Below are positions 1-7,845 of a DNA stretch of 64,000 nucleotides, one piece after another. Each line of letters opens with the position of its first letter. Within the stretch, counting starts at the first letter, position 1. The notes under the pieces were generated by a model. That model did not search any database, had not been told where the DNA came from, and saw nothing but the letters and a program-made list of their open reading frames with translations. This DNA comes from Saprospiraceae bacterium. Its GTDB lineage: Bacteria; Bacteroidota; Bacteroidia; Chitinophagales; Saprospiraceae. The position numbers and the translations under genes were made by a program. The DNA lies in assembly GCA_016717145.1 (NCBI GenBank), contig JADKGD010000009.1:1-64000 (forward strand). The letters are read 5' to 3'.

Positions 1-25
1 AAACCCTGCATTAATACACTTCTGG

Positions 26-820
26 TCAATAACATGGGTTGTAGACTGGCCCCATTAGTATTTGATCTGCTAGTTGTATAAAGCAATCTGACCACAACAC
101 AATTCTTGCATTGAAGTTTATATTACTGATCAAGCATCTGAAATTTCGTCCACCTACATTATCGTAATGGATATCAACTGCATCCGGGCAAAATTCAGCA
201 ATAGCTTTTTTAATGTCAGTAGTGGTTTTATAATTAATGACTTCATCAAAGCCAAATTCTTTTTTCAGCAGTCTTACTTTTTCATCACTTCCTGCAATCC
301 CTACTACACGGCAACCGTTTAGTTTAGCTATTTGACCAACTACAATACCAACCGCACCGGCAGCACCAGAGACAGCAACTGTTTCGCCGGATTTTGGTTT
401 ACCAATATGTATTAAACCAAAATAAGCAGTGAGGCCTGGCATGCCTAGTATACCGAGATAATAACTTGCAGGTGCTATGTTTGTATCTATTTTTAGTAAG
501 CCGGGTGCTGTTGCAATACAATGTTGCTGCCATGGAAGATTACCTGTTACCATATCATTTTCTTTAAAATTGGCAACGTTGCTTTTTATTACTTTAGCTA
601 CTACACCACCAGTAATTGGCTTTCCAACTTCAAAAGGAGGAGCGTATGATTTAGCATCATTCATTCTGCCACGCATGTACGGGTCTACAGAAAAATACAT
701 AGCTTCCAGCAATATATCTTCTTCTTTAATTTGGGGTAGTTCAATATTTTTTGTTTCAAAATTTTCCACCACAGGTTTCCCTTTTGGCCTACCGGCAAGT
801 ACTATTTGTTTTGTTGTCAT
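26..820 (-). CDS. NADP-dependent medium-chain (quinone-type) oxidoreductase, 3' end frameshifted
   Basis: This is a member of the MDR family of NADPH-dependent alkenal/quinone oxidoreductases. The N-terminal GroES-like half carries DPYMRGRM, and the Rossmann half shows the dinucleotide-binding pattern VSGAAGAVGIVVGQIAKL. Only 264 residues are open, against about 330 usual for the family. Near the left edge the reading changes frame: after LMGP the other frame continues with SLQPMLLTRSVLMQG, which is what the family has there. A second disturbance lies just upstream, where GQIALYN appears in another frame. The real gene therefore runs off the left edge. It starts 20 bp after the OsmC gene, so the two are probably co-transcribed. 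The likely role is cytosolic reduction of reactive carbonyls; the exact substrate is unknown. Confidence 0.85.
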   Translation of the reverse strand: MTTKQIVLAGRPKGKPVVENFETKNIELPQIKEEDILLEAMYFSVDPYMRGRMNDAKSYAPPFEVGKPITGGVVAKVIKSNVANFKENDMVTGNLPWQQHCIATAPGLLKIDTNIAPASYYLGILGMPGLTAYFGLIHIGKPKSGETVAVSGAAGAVGIVVGQIAKLNGCRVVGIAGSDEKVRLLKKEFGFDEVINYKTTTDIKKAIAEFCPDAVDIHYDNVGGRNFRCLISNINFNARIVLWSDCFIQLADQILMGPVYNPCY

Positions 821-840
821 ATGCTATAAAAGTTTTGTTA

Positions 841-1257
841 TCAGATTTTGAAATGGGCTTCAGAACTTATTGGGATGTTTAGGACCTTTGATATTAAGCA
901 GTTCTTTTCTGCATCTTTTGTAATGGTAGTAAAATCATCAGCCGTAATGCCCGGTATTACACCTGTTATGGACAAATGAATATGTGTAATGCTTAAACCT
1001 TCCAGAGTTAAGCTTGCTTCCGTATCCAACGTTGTTGGCGTTATATTTTTTTGAGTGAGCATGGCAGCTACAGCCATTGTAAAACAACCGGCATGGGCAG
1101 CGGCTAATAATTCCTCCGGATTTGTTCCTGCTGCCCCATCTTCAAACCGTGTTTTATAACTATAGTTTGTCTCATTTAGAATGCTGCTTGCCGTAGTTAA
1201 CGTACCTTTGCCTTCTTTCAAATTACCAGACCAATGTGCTTTTGCTTTACGTATCAT
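841..1257 (-). CDS. OsmC/Ohr family hydroperoxide-reducing protein
   Basis: A 138-residue protein with the OsmC fold. The two redox cysteines of the family are present: Cys58 in the motif HAGCFTMA and Cys120 in EKNCLIS. Proteins of this family reduce organic hydroperoxides using thiols. The start at the ATG gives MIRKAKAHWSGNL, the usual N-terminus of bacterial OsmC, and the length is normal. It sits 20 bp upstream of the quinone-type oxidoreductase on the same strand, in a run of oxidative and electrophile stress genes. A second, divergent OsmC-family gene occurs at 20429-20845 beside a sulfur-metabolism gene, so the genome has at least two paralogues. Confidence 0.92.
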   Translation of the reverse strand: MIRKAKAHWSGNLKEGKGTLTTASSILNETNYSYKTRFEDGAAGTNPEELLAAAHAGCFTMAVAAMLTQKNITPTTLDTEASLTLEGLSITHIHLSITGVIPGITADDFTTITKDAEKNCLISKVLNIPISSEAHFKI

Positions 1258-1460
1258 ATTAATGTTATTTAATTGTTTTATATTAAAAATAAATGTAAAC
1301 TATGGTTTTGCAATGCAAGTCGTTGTGTACAGAAAAAATGCAAAAAAGACAGACATTGAGCTATTACCTCAATGTGAATCATTTTTTTCGAATAGATTTC
1401 ATCTGCACAATATGAGTTAAAAAGGATCACTTAATTCACATATCCTGATAAGTTTTTTAT

Positions 1461-2795
1461 TTACAAATTCATCCATTCCCAATGCCGAAAGTTCCCTTCC
1501 ATATCCGAACCTTTGGTACCGCCAAAAGGTAAATCGGCTTGTGTCCAGGTAGGGTGGTTGATAAAAACCATACCTGTATCTATTTGGTTTGCAACCCGTT
1601 TTCCCCGTTCAATATCATTGGTAAATACTGAACTACCTAAACCAAATGGAGAATCATTGGCCAAATCAATTGCCTCTTGTTCATTTTTTACTTTGAAAAA
1701 AACAGCTACAGGGCCAAAGAACTCTTCGTAATACACCGGATTGCCAGGCAACATATTTGTGATCACTGTTGCTTCCATATAAGCACCTGCTTGGTTGACT
1801 CTTTTGCCCCCCAATAAAATTTTAGCACCGCCATCAACCGCCCTTCTCACCTGATCCGCGATTTTAACCGCTGCTTCTTCACTACTTAAGGGACCTAGCT
1901 GGGTATTTGGTTCCATCGGGTCGCCAATCACCAAGCCGGCTAGTTTTTTTTGAAATTTTTCAAAAAATTCATCCGAAATACTTTCAACAGCTATAAATCT
2001 TTTTGAAGCTATGCAACATTCACCATTATTATTTATTCTGCCTGTAACGGCCCAATCTACGGCTTTGTCAATATCGGCATCCTCCAAAACAATAAAAGCA
2101 TCGCTTCCACCTAATTCCAGAACTGATTTTTTCAAGTTTTTACCCGCCTGAGCGGCAAAACTTGCACCTGCAGCCTCGCTTCCGGTAAGCGAGACGCCTT
2201 TTATTCGTGCATCAGAAACAAGGATAGAAGCGGTTTTGCCTGAAATCAATAGGTTTGTGTACAATCCAACCGGGGCTCCTGCCTCTAGAAAAAGCTTCTC
2301 TATAGCTATTGCGCATTGCGGAACAATGGAAGCGTGTTTGATAAGAATTGTATTGCCAACCATTATATTGGGTGCTGCAAAACGGGCTACTTGATAAAAT
2401 GGAAAATTCCAGGGCTGCACACCTAACAATACGCCTATCGGACTATGCCGAACCAGGGCCTGCCCATGGACTGGTTTTAATAACTTATCCGATAAAAATT
2501 CTTCCGCATTATTGGCATAATAAAAGATTTCTGCACTTAATTTTATCTCACCTTCAGCCTGTGAGACCAACTTACCCATTTCCAGGGTAATAAGTTGGGA
2601 TAATTCCTTCTTTTTTTCTCTTAATAAACCAGCTATTTTGTGCAATAATTCAGCCCTTAATGAATATTCAGTCTTTTTCCAAATAGCAAATGTTTCGGCC
2701 GCTTTTGCAATGGAATGGTCGACTTCAGATTCAGTCATGTAATCAAATCTTTTTATCACTTTGTTGGTAGCCGGATTGGTGGTTTGAATTGGCAT
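1461..2795 (-). CDS. NAD(P)-dependent succinate-semialdehyde dehydrogenase (ALDH family)
   Basis: This is an aldehyde dehydrogenase of the short GabD/YneI type that oxidises succinate semialdehyde to succinate. The general-base glutamate lies in LELGGSDAF (about residue 227) and the nucleophilic cysteine in NNNGECCIASKR (about 261). PWNFPFYQ and GFGSS-like cofactor loops are also present. The last 12 residues are out of frame: in the next frame the sequence reads GSGYGRELSALGMDEFVNKK, the normal family C-terminus, and stops at 1417. One G is missing from a G run near 1510, so the intact product would be about 458 residues. It follows the FMN reductase gene on the same strand by 45 bp, and probably belongs to the same operon. 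Confidence 0.93.
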   Translation of the reverse strand: MPIQTTNPATNKVIKRFDYMTESEVDHSIAKAAETFAIWKKTEYSLRAELLHKIAGLLREKKKELSQLITLEMGKLVSQAEGEIKLSAEIFYYANNAEEFLSDKLLKPVHGQALVRHSPIGVLLGVQPWNFPFYQVARFAAPNIMVGNTILIKHASIVPQCAIAIEKLFLEAGAPVGLYTNLLISGKTASILVSDARIKGVSLTGSEAAGASFAAQAGKNLKKSVLELGGSDAFIVLEDADIDKAVDWAVTGRINNNGECCIASKRFIAVESISDEFFEKFQKKLAGLVIGDPMEPNTQLGPLSSEEAAVKIADQVRRAVDGGAKILLGGKRVNQAGAYMEATVITNMLPGNPVYYEEFFGPVAVFFKVKNEQEAIDLANDSPFGLGSSVFTNDIERGKRVANQIDTGMVFINHPTWTQADLPFGGTKGSDMEGNFRHWEWMNL

Positions 2796-2840
2796 AATTT
2801 TATAATTAATAGTATTAAAAAATAATAGTTATACGCCTGA

Positions 2841-3399
2841 TTAATGTTTCGGTTCTTTATCCGCCTCAATGCACCAGAGCAACTCCTTTACAAATACTGC
2901 GGCAAGTTTGTCGGAAGCAGATTTGTCAAGCGCATTTCCTTTTTCATCATAGGCTTTATCCACAGTTGGGACAGAAAACATAGCGGGGATAGTCCATGCT
3001 TTCATTTTCCATAAGGTAAATTGGAGGGCTACCATGGCTTGGGTACCACCAAAAGGTCCAGCCGAAACGGTGGCTATGCCTATGGGTTTGTGTTTCCATT
3101 CGTCATACAAAAGGTCGATTGCATTTTTTAAACTGGCCGGATATCCACCATTGTATTCTGGTGTGACGATGATAATACCGTCAGATGATTTTATCTTTTT
3201 GGCATAGTTAAGTACACCTTTAGATGGATTAATAAGTGTCTTTAGTGTCCCTTCGAAAATAGGAAAGTTGTACTCCTTTAAGTCAATAACCTCTGTAGTC
3301 AAGATTATTTTCAATGAGATAATTTTGAAAATAAAGCGAAACATTATGACTTTTTCGCCCTTCTCTGACGCTTGATGAAATAATAGATATGTGATGCAT
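2841..3399 (-). CDS. NADPH-dependent FMN reductase / flavodoxin-like oxidoreductase (frameshifted)
   Basis: A flavodoxin-fold quinone/FMN reductase. The open frame from 3344 has the downstream half, including VIDLKEYNFPIF, the FMN-contact loop TPEYNGGYPASLKNAID and VSAGPFGG. The missing N-terminus is present in another frame starting at an ATG at 3397-3399. It reads MHHISIISSSVREGRKSHNV, the phosphate-binding loop of the family, and joins the downstream frame near 3305 after a one-base change. With that start the gene begins 2 bp after the stop of the pterin dehydratase gene, which supports the reconstruction and a common transcript. The expected product is about 185 residues, cytosolic, using NAD(P)H and FMN. 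Confidence 0.85.
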
Positions 3400-3401
3400 G
3401 G

Positions 3402-3641
3402 TTATTTTTTATTGAAAATCCGGTCTATTTCTTTTGAAAGTTTTAAGTCCTTTTCGGTAATGCTATTATTGGCTTCATGTGTAAATAATAAGATATCTAC
3501 CTTGTTGTACACATTACTCCAATTCGGATGGTGGTTCATTTTTTCAGCGACAAAAGCTACCTCAGTCATAAAAGTAAAAGCTTCTACAAAATCTTTAAAC
3601 TCAAAGCTACGTTTCAATTGATTATTTGCTTCTTTCCACAT
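3402..3641 (-). CDS. 4a-hydroxytetrahydrobiopterin dehydratase (pterin carbinolamine dehydratase)
   Basis: This 79-residue protein has the compact PCD/DCoH fold. The catalytic signature is EKMNHHPNWSNVYNKV, with the paired histidines that dehydrate 4a-hydroxytetrahydropterin, followed by the family's THEANNSITEKDLKLS. It regenerates the pterin cofactor used by aromatic amino acid hydroxylases. No hydroxylase is visible in the window. In Bacteroidota such small PCD genes often occur alone. The gene lies between the DUF6496 gene upstream and the FMN reductase downstream, all on the minus strand with very short spacing. Confidence 0.9.
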   Translation of the reverse strand: MWKEANNQLKRSFEFKDFVEAFTFMTEVAFVAEKMNHHPNWSNVYNKVDILLFTHEANNSITEKDLKLSKEIDRIFNKK

Positions 3642-3680
3642 AGTACTTATTTTTTAGATTTTTTTGTTCATCTGCTTCAC

Positions 3681-3815
3681 TCAAGCAATGGCAATGGCTT
3701 GTTTTTGATTTGTTACTATGGTATCCGATTTTCCGACGTGTAACTCCCCTACTTTAAATTCGTGCATGACCTTGGCTACCTTTTTTTGAGTAGCGCTTAC
3801 TTTTTTCTTTTCCAT
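3681..3815 (-). CDS. DUF6496-type small basic protein (frameshifted near the end)
   Basis: A 44-residue open frame starting at an ATG at 3813-3815. It is lysine-rich and contains VAKVMHEFKVGEL and KQAIAIA, the pattern I associate with the DUF6496 family, in which the text normally continues AIALSEA. Here the frame ends right after AIAIA, but one frame over the sequence reads LSEADEQKNLKNKYYV. A one-base change in the repeated GCCATT stretch near 3690 is therefore likely, and the intact product would reach the start of the pterin dehydratase gene. The function of the family is unknown. It is the first gene of the leftward cluster. Confidence 0.6.
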   Translation of the reverse strand: MEKKKVSATQKKVAKVMHEFKVGELHVGKSDTIVTNQKQAIAIA

Positions 3816-3891
3816 TCTTATATTTATGCCACAAAGGTGCAGCTCATTACTTTGGCAAGCATTACAGAGTTTTTCTAAAGAGTTACATTAT

Positions 3892-4146
3892 TCACACATT
3901 AAACAAGGCTACATCAGACCTTTGTGTAACCTGAGCCAAAGAATCAGAAAATGAGATAATCTCTGGCGATATCTCCATAACATACTCAATTTTGTTTTTC
4001 ATGTTTGGCCCCGCTATCAAGACTGACTGATTCTGCCCAAGGCAGATGAAGGGCGACAATTCTTCAAAGGAAGGAAGGGCCGATGGTGGGGTAGCAGGTT
4101 CAACAGTACGTTTATCGCATGTCCTCTGGACACGACGAGCGCTTAG
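3892..4146 (-). pseudogene. Coding-like fragment without a start codon
   Basis: Between the protease gene and the DUF6496 gene one minus-strand frame stays open for 84 codons, from just after two stop codons at about 4147-4152. It has protein-like content, for example PSALPSFEELSPFICLG and NKIEYVMEISPEIISF. There is no ATG until codon 4000-4002, which would leave only 36 residues. I do not recognise the family. It may be the 3' end of a gene that lost its start, or a small gene with a non-standard start. Confidence that it is a coding relic is low. Confidence 0.3.
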
Positions 4147-4160
4147 TTATTACAGGCAGT

Positions 4161-5054
4161 TTATCTTGTCAGTAGGCTTAACCAATTCGTAAATAATGAA
4201 ACTCTCGTCCACTCCATAGTCTGACCGTAATAACCTGTTTTCATTAGTTGATTAATGTCAACACCGCTACCAGCGCAAATACCTATTAATTCCCAAGTAT
4301 TATTTTTTTGTCTGAAAAGTCCGCCACCACTATCACCACCAGAGCAAATATATTCTAAGGGTCTTGGTATAGTACTTCCTGATTTATTGCAATCCTTTCT
4401 TGTTGGATGGTCAAAGTCGCAAACGAGTAAAGTTTCGCGACCTAAATATTTTTGTCCTCCAATACTATCTGTTACATTTTCTCCTGCAATTTTTTTGTTT
4501 TGTTGACTCACTAAATCAGGTCTGTTTGCTGGTCCTGATGCGCCATAACCGACACCCACTACATTTGAATTTAGTTCGTCAAATGCAGTATTAACTTTTG
4601 CAGGTGTAATATTATTTATAGGTTGTTCCAATTCTAAAAGTGCAATATCACATGAACCCTCTGTCAAACTATCTAAATAGTTAGGATGCAGCAATAAATT
4701 TTTAACCTTGACTTTTTGGCCATTGAACATCAAATAGAGTTTAGTAACATCAGTTACTCTATGATTGTAATTAACATAATTGACAGCGATCTGCCCATTA
4801 AATTCCATTGTGTCTGGTCGAGTATCACTGTCAATAAAGACATGTGCAGCAGATAGAACAAAACGGTCGCTGATTAAAACACACGAACCACTCGCAGAGG
4901 TGTCTTTATATATTAGTCCAACACAATCAAATTGTTTCTCGGTCGCCAAACTTAAGTAGTTTTTTTCATTAACATCATGTCGGATAATGCCTGAGAAGAA
5001 AATAAAGAATGCTAAGACACAAAATGTCGAAATTATTAGTCTGTAATGTTTCAT
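4161..5054 (-). CDS. Secreted trypsin-like (S1 family) serine protease
   Basis: A chymotrypsin-fold endopeptidase of about 297 residues. The triad is complete: His in VLSAAHVF, Asp in GSCDIALLEL and Ser in the oxyanion-hole motif CSGGDSGGGLF. I chose the ATG at 5052-5054 because it gives a clear N-terminal hydrophobic export segment (HYRLIISTFCVLAFFIFF); a longer frame reaches 5114 but would add a charged extension before it. Several cysteines suggest disulfides and a periplasmic or extracellular location. The gene stands alone between two hairpins (about 5075-5130 and 4085-4150). Bacterial S1 proteases of this size are usually secreted degradative or processing enzymes; the substrate is unknown. 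Confidence 0.85.
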   Translation of the reverse strand: MKHYRLIISTFCVLAFFIFFSGIIRHDVNEKNYLSLATEKQFDCVGLIYKDTSASGSCVLISDRFVLSAAHVFIDSDTRPDTMEFNGQIAVNYVNYNHRVTDVTKLYLMFNGQKVKVKNLLLHPNYLDSLTEGSCDIALLELEQPINNITPAKVNTAFDELNSNVVGVGYGASGPANRPDLVSQQNKKIAGENVTDSIGGQKYLGRETLLVCDFDHPTRKDCNKSGSTIPRPLEYICSGGDSGGGLFRQKNNTWELIGICAGSGVDINQLMKTGYYGQTMEWTRVSLFTNWLSLLTR

Positions 5055-5074
5055 TGTCTGTGTTTTAAATTGCT

Positions 5075-5130
5075 TGAACGGTTGTGCTTTGCGAAGGTTT
5101 TTGGCGATAGCCAAAACTGTCGTTAATGCT
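5075..5130 (-). other. Long hairpin, attC-like, upstream of the protease gene
   Basis: On the minus strand the sequence between the 61-residue gene and the protease gene folds as an outer arm TTAACG/CGTT and an inner arm TTTTGGC-TATC-GCCAAAA. The overall shape (AAC near one end, GTT near the other, an imperfect stem about 55 nt long) is like an integron attC recombination site, and the protease ATG follows after about 22 nt. The outer arms only partly match the R''/R' consensus. It could equally be a terminator-type structure. Confidence 0.35.
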
Positions 5131-5134
5131 TCTG

Positions 5135-5320
5135 TTATGGCTTCGTGATTAACTCTTTTTTCGTTTTTGATGGTTTAGATTTTGGGTGTGGGACACTCAG
5201 TTTTTCTCCTGTGGCTTTATAATGAGCTATGGCCTTTGATATAAGTTCTTTGTCTGCTTTGGTTAATTTTACTGGTTCGACTACAAAATCAACTCCTTCT
5301 GGTTCTCTAATAATATCCAT
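5135..5320 (-). CDS. Small hypothetical protein, partner of GNAT-like gene
   Basis: A 61-residue charged protein beginning MDIIREPEGVDFVVEP and ending in a lysine/proline-rich tail. No signal peptide or membrane segment is visible. It follows the GNAT-like gene closely: the reconstructed stop of that gene is at 5328-5330, so only 7 bp separate them and the two are almost certainly one transcript. The size and pairing resemble a two-gene module such as an acetyltransferase with a small partner or an antitoxin. I do not recognise a named family, so any toxin-antitoxin role is speculation. Confidence 0.55.
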   Translation of the reverse strand: MDIIREPEGVDFVVEPVKLTKADKELISKAIAHYKATGEKLSVPHPKSKPSKTKKELITKP

Positions 5321-5401
5321 TTTTAATTTATTTTTGATTTAAAAAATATCTCCTTATTAAATTAAGGGCGTCCATTGGTAAGATTACCATCCGTTGGTTT
5401 C

Positions 5402-5854
5402 CTAAGTGAACAATTCTAAACTTTGTTCGTAATGTTCAATTAGTCTTGTTTTAGAAACAAAAGCAACGGAACCTTGGTTCCCCAAATCCCAACTTACTTT
5501 ACAAGCGTATGCAAATAAATTTGCTGGAACACCTTTATACAATTTAGTTTTCCCGATGTTAAATGGGGCATTTTCAATTATACTTACAAAAACATGATCT
5601 TCTTCCATTTTCAGACTTACTAAACCATGAATTATTGTGGGATTATCCCTTGTAGTCAATTTAAACACTTGATGATCATTCTTCTTTAATTCAGCTTTCC
5701 AATTAAAATTCCATCCTTTAGTTTTTGTTACGGATTTAAGTTCTGATAAAGTAACTAAAGAGATTGTGGTTGGAAAACGCTCACCCGAAATGGTATTTTC
5801 GATACTATTTGTCAATTTATCTATCCAAACATCGATGTGTTTTTGTTTTGCCAT
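5402..5854 (-). CDS. GNAT-like acetyltransferase-fold protein (3' end frameshifted)
   Basis: A 150-residue open frame. The stretch VFVSIIENAPFNIGKTK, then VPANLFAYACKVSWDLGNQG and TRLIEHYEQSL, follows the pattern of the acetyl-CoA-binding half of GNAT-fold proteins: a beta strand, a bulge, a helix, and a final strand before LIEHY. The frame stops abruptly, but the neighbouring frame continues GNQRMVILPMDALNLIRRYF and stops at 5328-5330, a typical GNAT C-terminus, so one base is missing near 5407. The classical Q/RxxGxG/A loop is not obvious, so the enzyme may be divergent. It is paired with the small gene at 5135-5320. Confidence 0.55.
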   Translation of the reverse strand: MAKQKHIDVWIDKLTNSIENTISGERFPTTISLVTLSELKSVTKTKGWNFNWKAELKKNDHQVFKLTTRDNPTIIHGLVSLKMEEDHVFVSIIENAPFNIGKTKLYKGVPANLFAYACKVSWDLGNQGSVAFVSKTRLIEHYEQSLELFT

Positions 5855-6141
5855 ATTTACTCTTTCAAAACCTTTAGTACGTTGGATGCCAAAAAAGAAT
5901 TCAGCGTAGCATATTATTAAAACTTACATCCTACATGCTAAATATCTCTGGTCTCAGAACGCAAAAATACGAATTTCTGCTGGAAGTACAGATAGATTTA
6001 TGGTATTTTGTCCATCTAATATATTTCATTTTGCGAGTATTGCCCCAACCAAATAAATGATTGGCAGTGACATTTGACTTGTATTTTTGAGATTCATTTT
6101 CGGTGTGGCAGGACAATTTTTTTTCATTAGTCTTAACGGCC

Positions 6142-6187
6142 TGCACTGACGATGTGCCTAGCGATAGCTGGCATATAGTTCAGTGCA
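6142..6187. other. 46-bp stem-loop with perfect 8-bp arms
   Basis: The arms TGCACTGA (6142-6149) and TCAGTGCA (6180-6187) are perfect inverse complements. They enclose a second imperfect stem (ATGTGCC/GGCATAT) and an AGC-GATA-GCT-type tip. Read on the minus strand, CTAAC lies just before the arm and GTTAAG just after, which matches the layout of integron attC sites. The flanking 5855-6303 region has no convincing gene. A frame of 33 codons on the minus strand starts right after the hairpin, but it breaks quickly. Confidence 0.45.
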
Positions 6188-6303
6188 ATGTTAGTAGCTG
6201 TCATATTTCTCTTTCTCTTTTTCCTAAATAAGCTACCTGCAAAGCTCAATACCATATCAAACTCAATAAAGTCACACACACAGCTTCTGAACGCATCGAC
6301 AAA

Positions 6304-6522
6304 ATGCTACATAGAAACCGATCCATCCTCCTCGAACTAATGGGAAAAGAAGGCAAACAAAAAAAAATGGATAAAAAGATACTTGATGCTAAAAAATTTA
6401 ATTGGACCTACATCACCCACTACCACATCAATTCCCAAAACAAAACCGTCCATTATGTCTATGACTTCTCCTGGATGATATTTAGTGACCAGGAAGTACT
6501 TGTTAAAAGAATATCAACGTGA
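6304..6522 (+). CDS. Hypothetical protein, possible 5'-truncated gene
   Basis: A 72-residue frame with protein-like composition, including RNRSILLELMGKEGKQK, KKFNWTYITHYHI and VHYVYDFSWMIFSDQE. The same frame is open for about 25 more codons upstream (KAQYHIKLNKVTHTASERID) without an ATG, so the original start may have been lost. I do not recognise the family. It borders a gene-poor repeat region and a MITE-like repeat, which is consistent with a decaying gene. Confidence 0.4.
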   Translation: MLHRNRSILLELMGKEGKQKKMDKKILDAKKFNWTYITHYHINSQNKTVHYVYDFSWMIFSDQEVLVKRIST

Positions 6523-6632
6523 AGAGCGTAAAAAAATAGTCGCAAACTATTTTAGCTCTGAACTGTGGCCGCCGTGTCACAGCTGGAAAGCATTTGATAT
6601 TTGATACACACCTTTTCTCTTTTATAGCTACA

Positions 6633-6702
6633 GCGAGTATTTTTAACGCAGAGATTTGGAAAAAGAACAACATTTCATTAAGTTCTTTTTCTGGACAGAG
6701 CA
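6633..6702 (-). repeat. Dispersed repeat copy A with internal 10-bp inverted repeat
   Basis: About 70 bp on the minus strand nearly identical to 19080-19148 on the plus strand. It contains the perfect inverted repeat GAAAAAGAAC/GTTCTTTTTC around a 13-nt loop and ends in the sequence TGCTCTGTCCAGAA, which matches the terminal repeat of the other copy. It looks like one end of a small transposable element. Confidence 0.55.
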
Positions 6703-6710
6703 CTAGTCGC

Positions 6711-7606
6711 TCCGCGTACCGAAAAGTTAGCCCCGCTTTTTTTTGGGGCTAGCCAAAAATTAAAACCGACACTTGGAACTGTTTGAGCCGCACAAAAGCC
6801 CCGATTTTAAGCGCGAATTAATTTAATATTGTCCTTTGCCTTAAAATTGGGAGATAACGTCGCACTTTTGTTGTACAAGATCAATGCGAGCTCCAATGCT
6901 AAAGCGAGTTTTTCAAGTGTCTAGATCTTTTGTTTACTTTTGCAGCAATGGGAAAAGTAAATGCCGCCCGCACAGGGCAAAAGATTAACAAATGGTAAAT
7001 GAATTGGATTTAATTGATTTGATTAAAAAAGTTGTTATTAAACTTCAATAAACAATAATCTTTTGCACTTTAGTTAATCTCCGCTCAAGCCGCTCAGGCT
7101 TTTTTGGGGCTAGCCAAAAATTAAAACCGACACTTGGAACTGTTTGAGCCGCACAAAAGCCCCGATTTTAAGCGCGAATTAATTTAATATTATCCTTTGC
7201 CTTAAAATTGGGAGATAACGTCGCACTTTTGTTGTACAAAGATCAATGCGAGCTCCAATGCTAAAGCGAGTTTTTCAAGTGTCTAGATCTTTTGTTTACT
7301 TTTGCAGCAATGGGAAAAGTAAATGCCGCCCCAAAGGGCAAAAGATTAACAAATGGTAAATGAAGTGAATTGAATTTAATTGATTTGATTAAAAAAGATG
7401 TTATTAAATTTCGATAAAAAATAATCTTTTGCACTTTATCCATCTCCGCCAGCCGTTAGGGCTTTTCATTTTTTCTGCAGCAAAAAAACGAAACAAAATG
7501 CCGCTTTTCGCTAATCACTCCGCGTACCGAAAAGTTAGCCCCGCTTTTTTGGGTAATCTTAAAAAAGAAACCGACAGTTGAAACTGTTTGAGCCGCACAA
7601 AAGCCC
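6711..7606. repeat. Tandem 361-bp duplication plus a partial third copy
   Basis: A block beginning GGGGCTAGCCAAAAATTA at about 6745 recurs 361 bp later at about 7106 with only a few substitutions and indels. A shorter third copy lies at 7518-7606, sharing CTCCGCGTACCGAAAAGTTA and the following GAGCCGCACAAAAGCCCCGA. Each full unit contains GGGAGATAACGTCGCAC, a -7-like box TACTTTTG, and a short ATG frame MGKVNAA that breaks differently in each copy. The unit looks like a duplicated promoter and gene start without a gene body. I see no long open frame in it. Confidence 0.75.
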
Positions 7607-7614
7607 CGATAAAA

Positions 7615-7845
7615 TCAATTGCCTTCGGCAGCAATGTAGTTCAATTGACTTCGTCAGCAATTCAACAAATTGAACTAATTGAAATAAGCCGCAGGCGAAT
7701 TGACCGAATTGACCTATTGAACTAAGCGAAGCGCATTGAATTAAGCGAAGCGTATTGACCTAAGCGAAGCGCATTGACCTAAGCGAAGCGCATTGACCTA
7801 AGCCGCAGGCGAATTGACCTAAGCGAAGCGAATTGAACTATATTT
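7615..7845 (+). repeat. 19-bp minisatellite (ATTGACCTAAGCGAAGCG units)
   Basis: A run of degenerate units of about 19 bp built from ATTGACCTAAGCGAAGCGC, with variants in which GCGAAGCGC is replaced by GCCGCAGGCG. The units become less regular toward the left, where ATTGAA and TTCGGCAGCAA recur. No open frame crosses it. Its role is unknown; replication slippage would explain the present form. Confidence 0.75.

Noticed and set aside
5097..5117. Simple transcription terminator for the small gene at 5135
   Set aside because: The stem fits, but no T run follows on the minus strand; kept only as an attC-like or regulatory hairpin.
6503..6703. 66-codon minus-strand frame
   Set aside because: It is mostly the dispersed repeat (hairpin plus terminal repeat) and reads into hydrophobic low-complexity sequence.
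7261..7443. 60-codon minus-strand frame in the 361-bp repeat
   Set aside because: Equivalent region of the other copy is not open in the same way, so there is no coding constraint.
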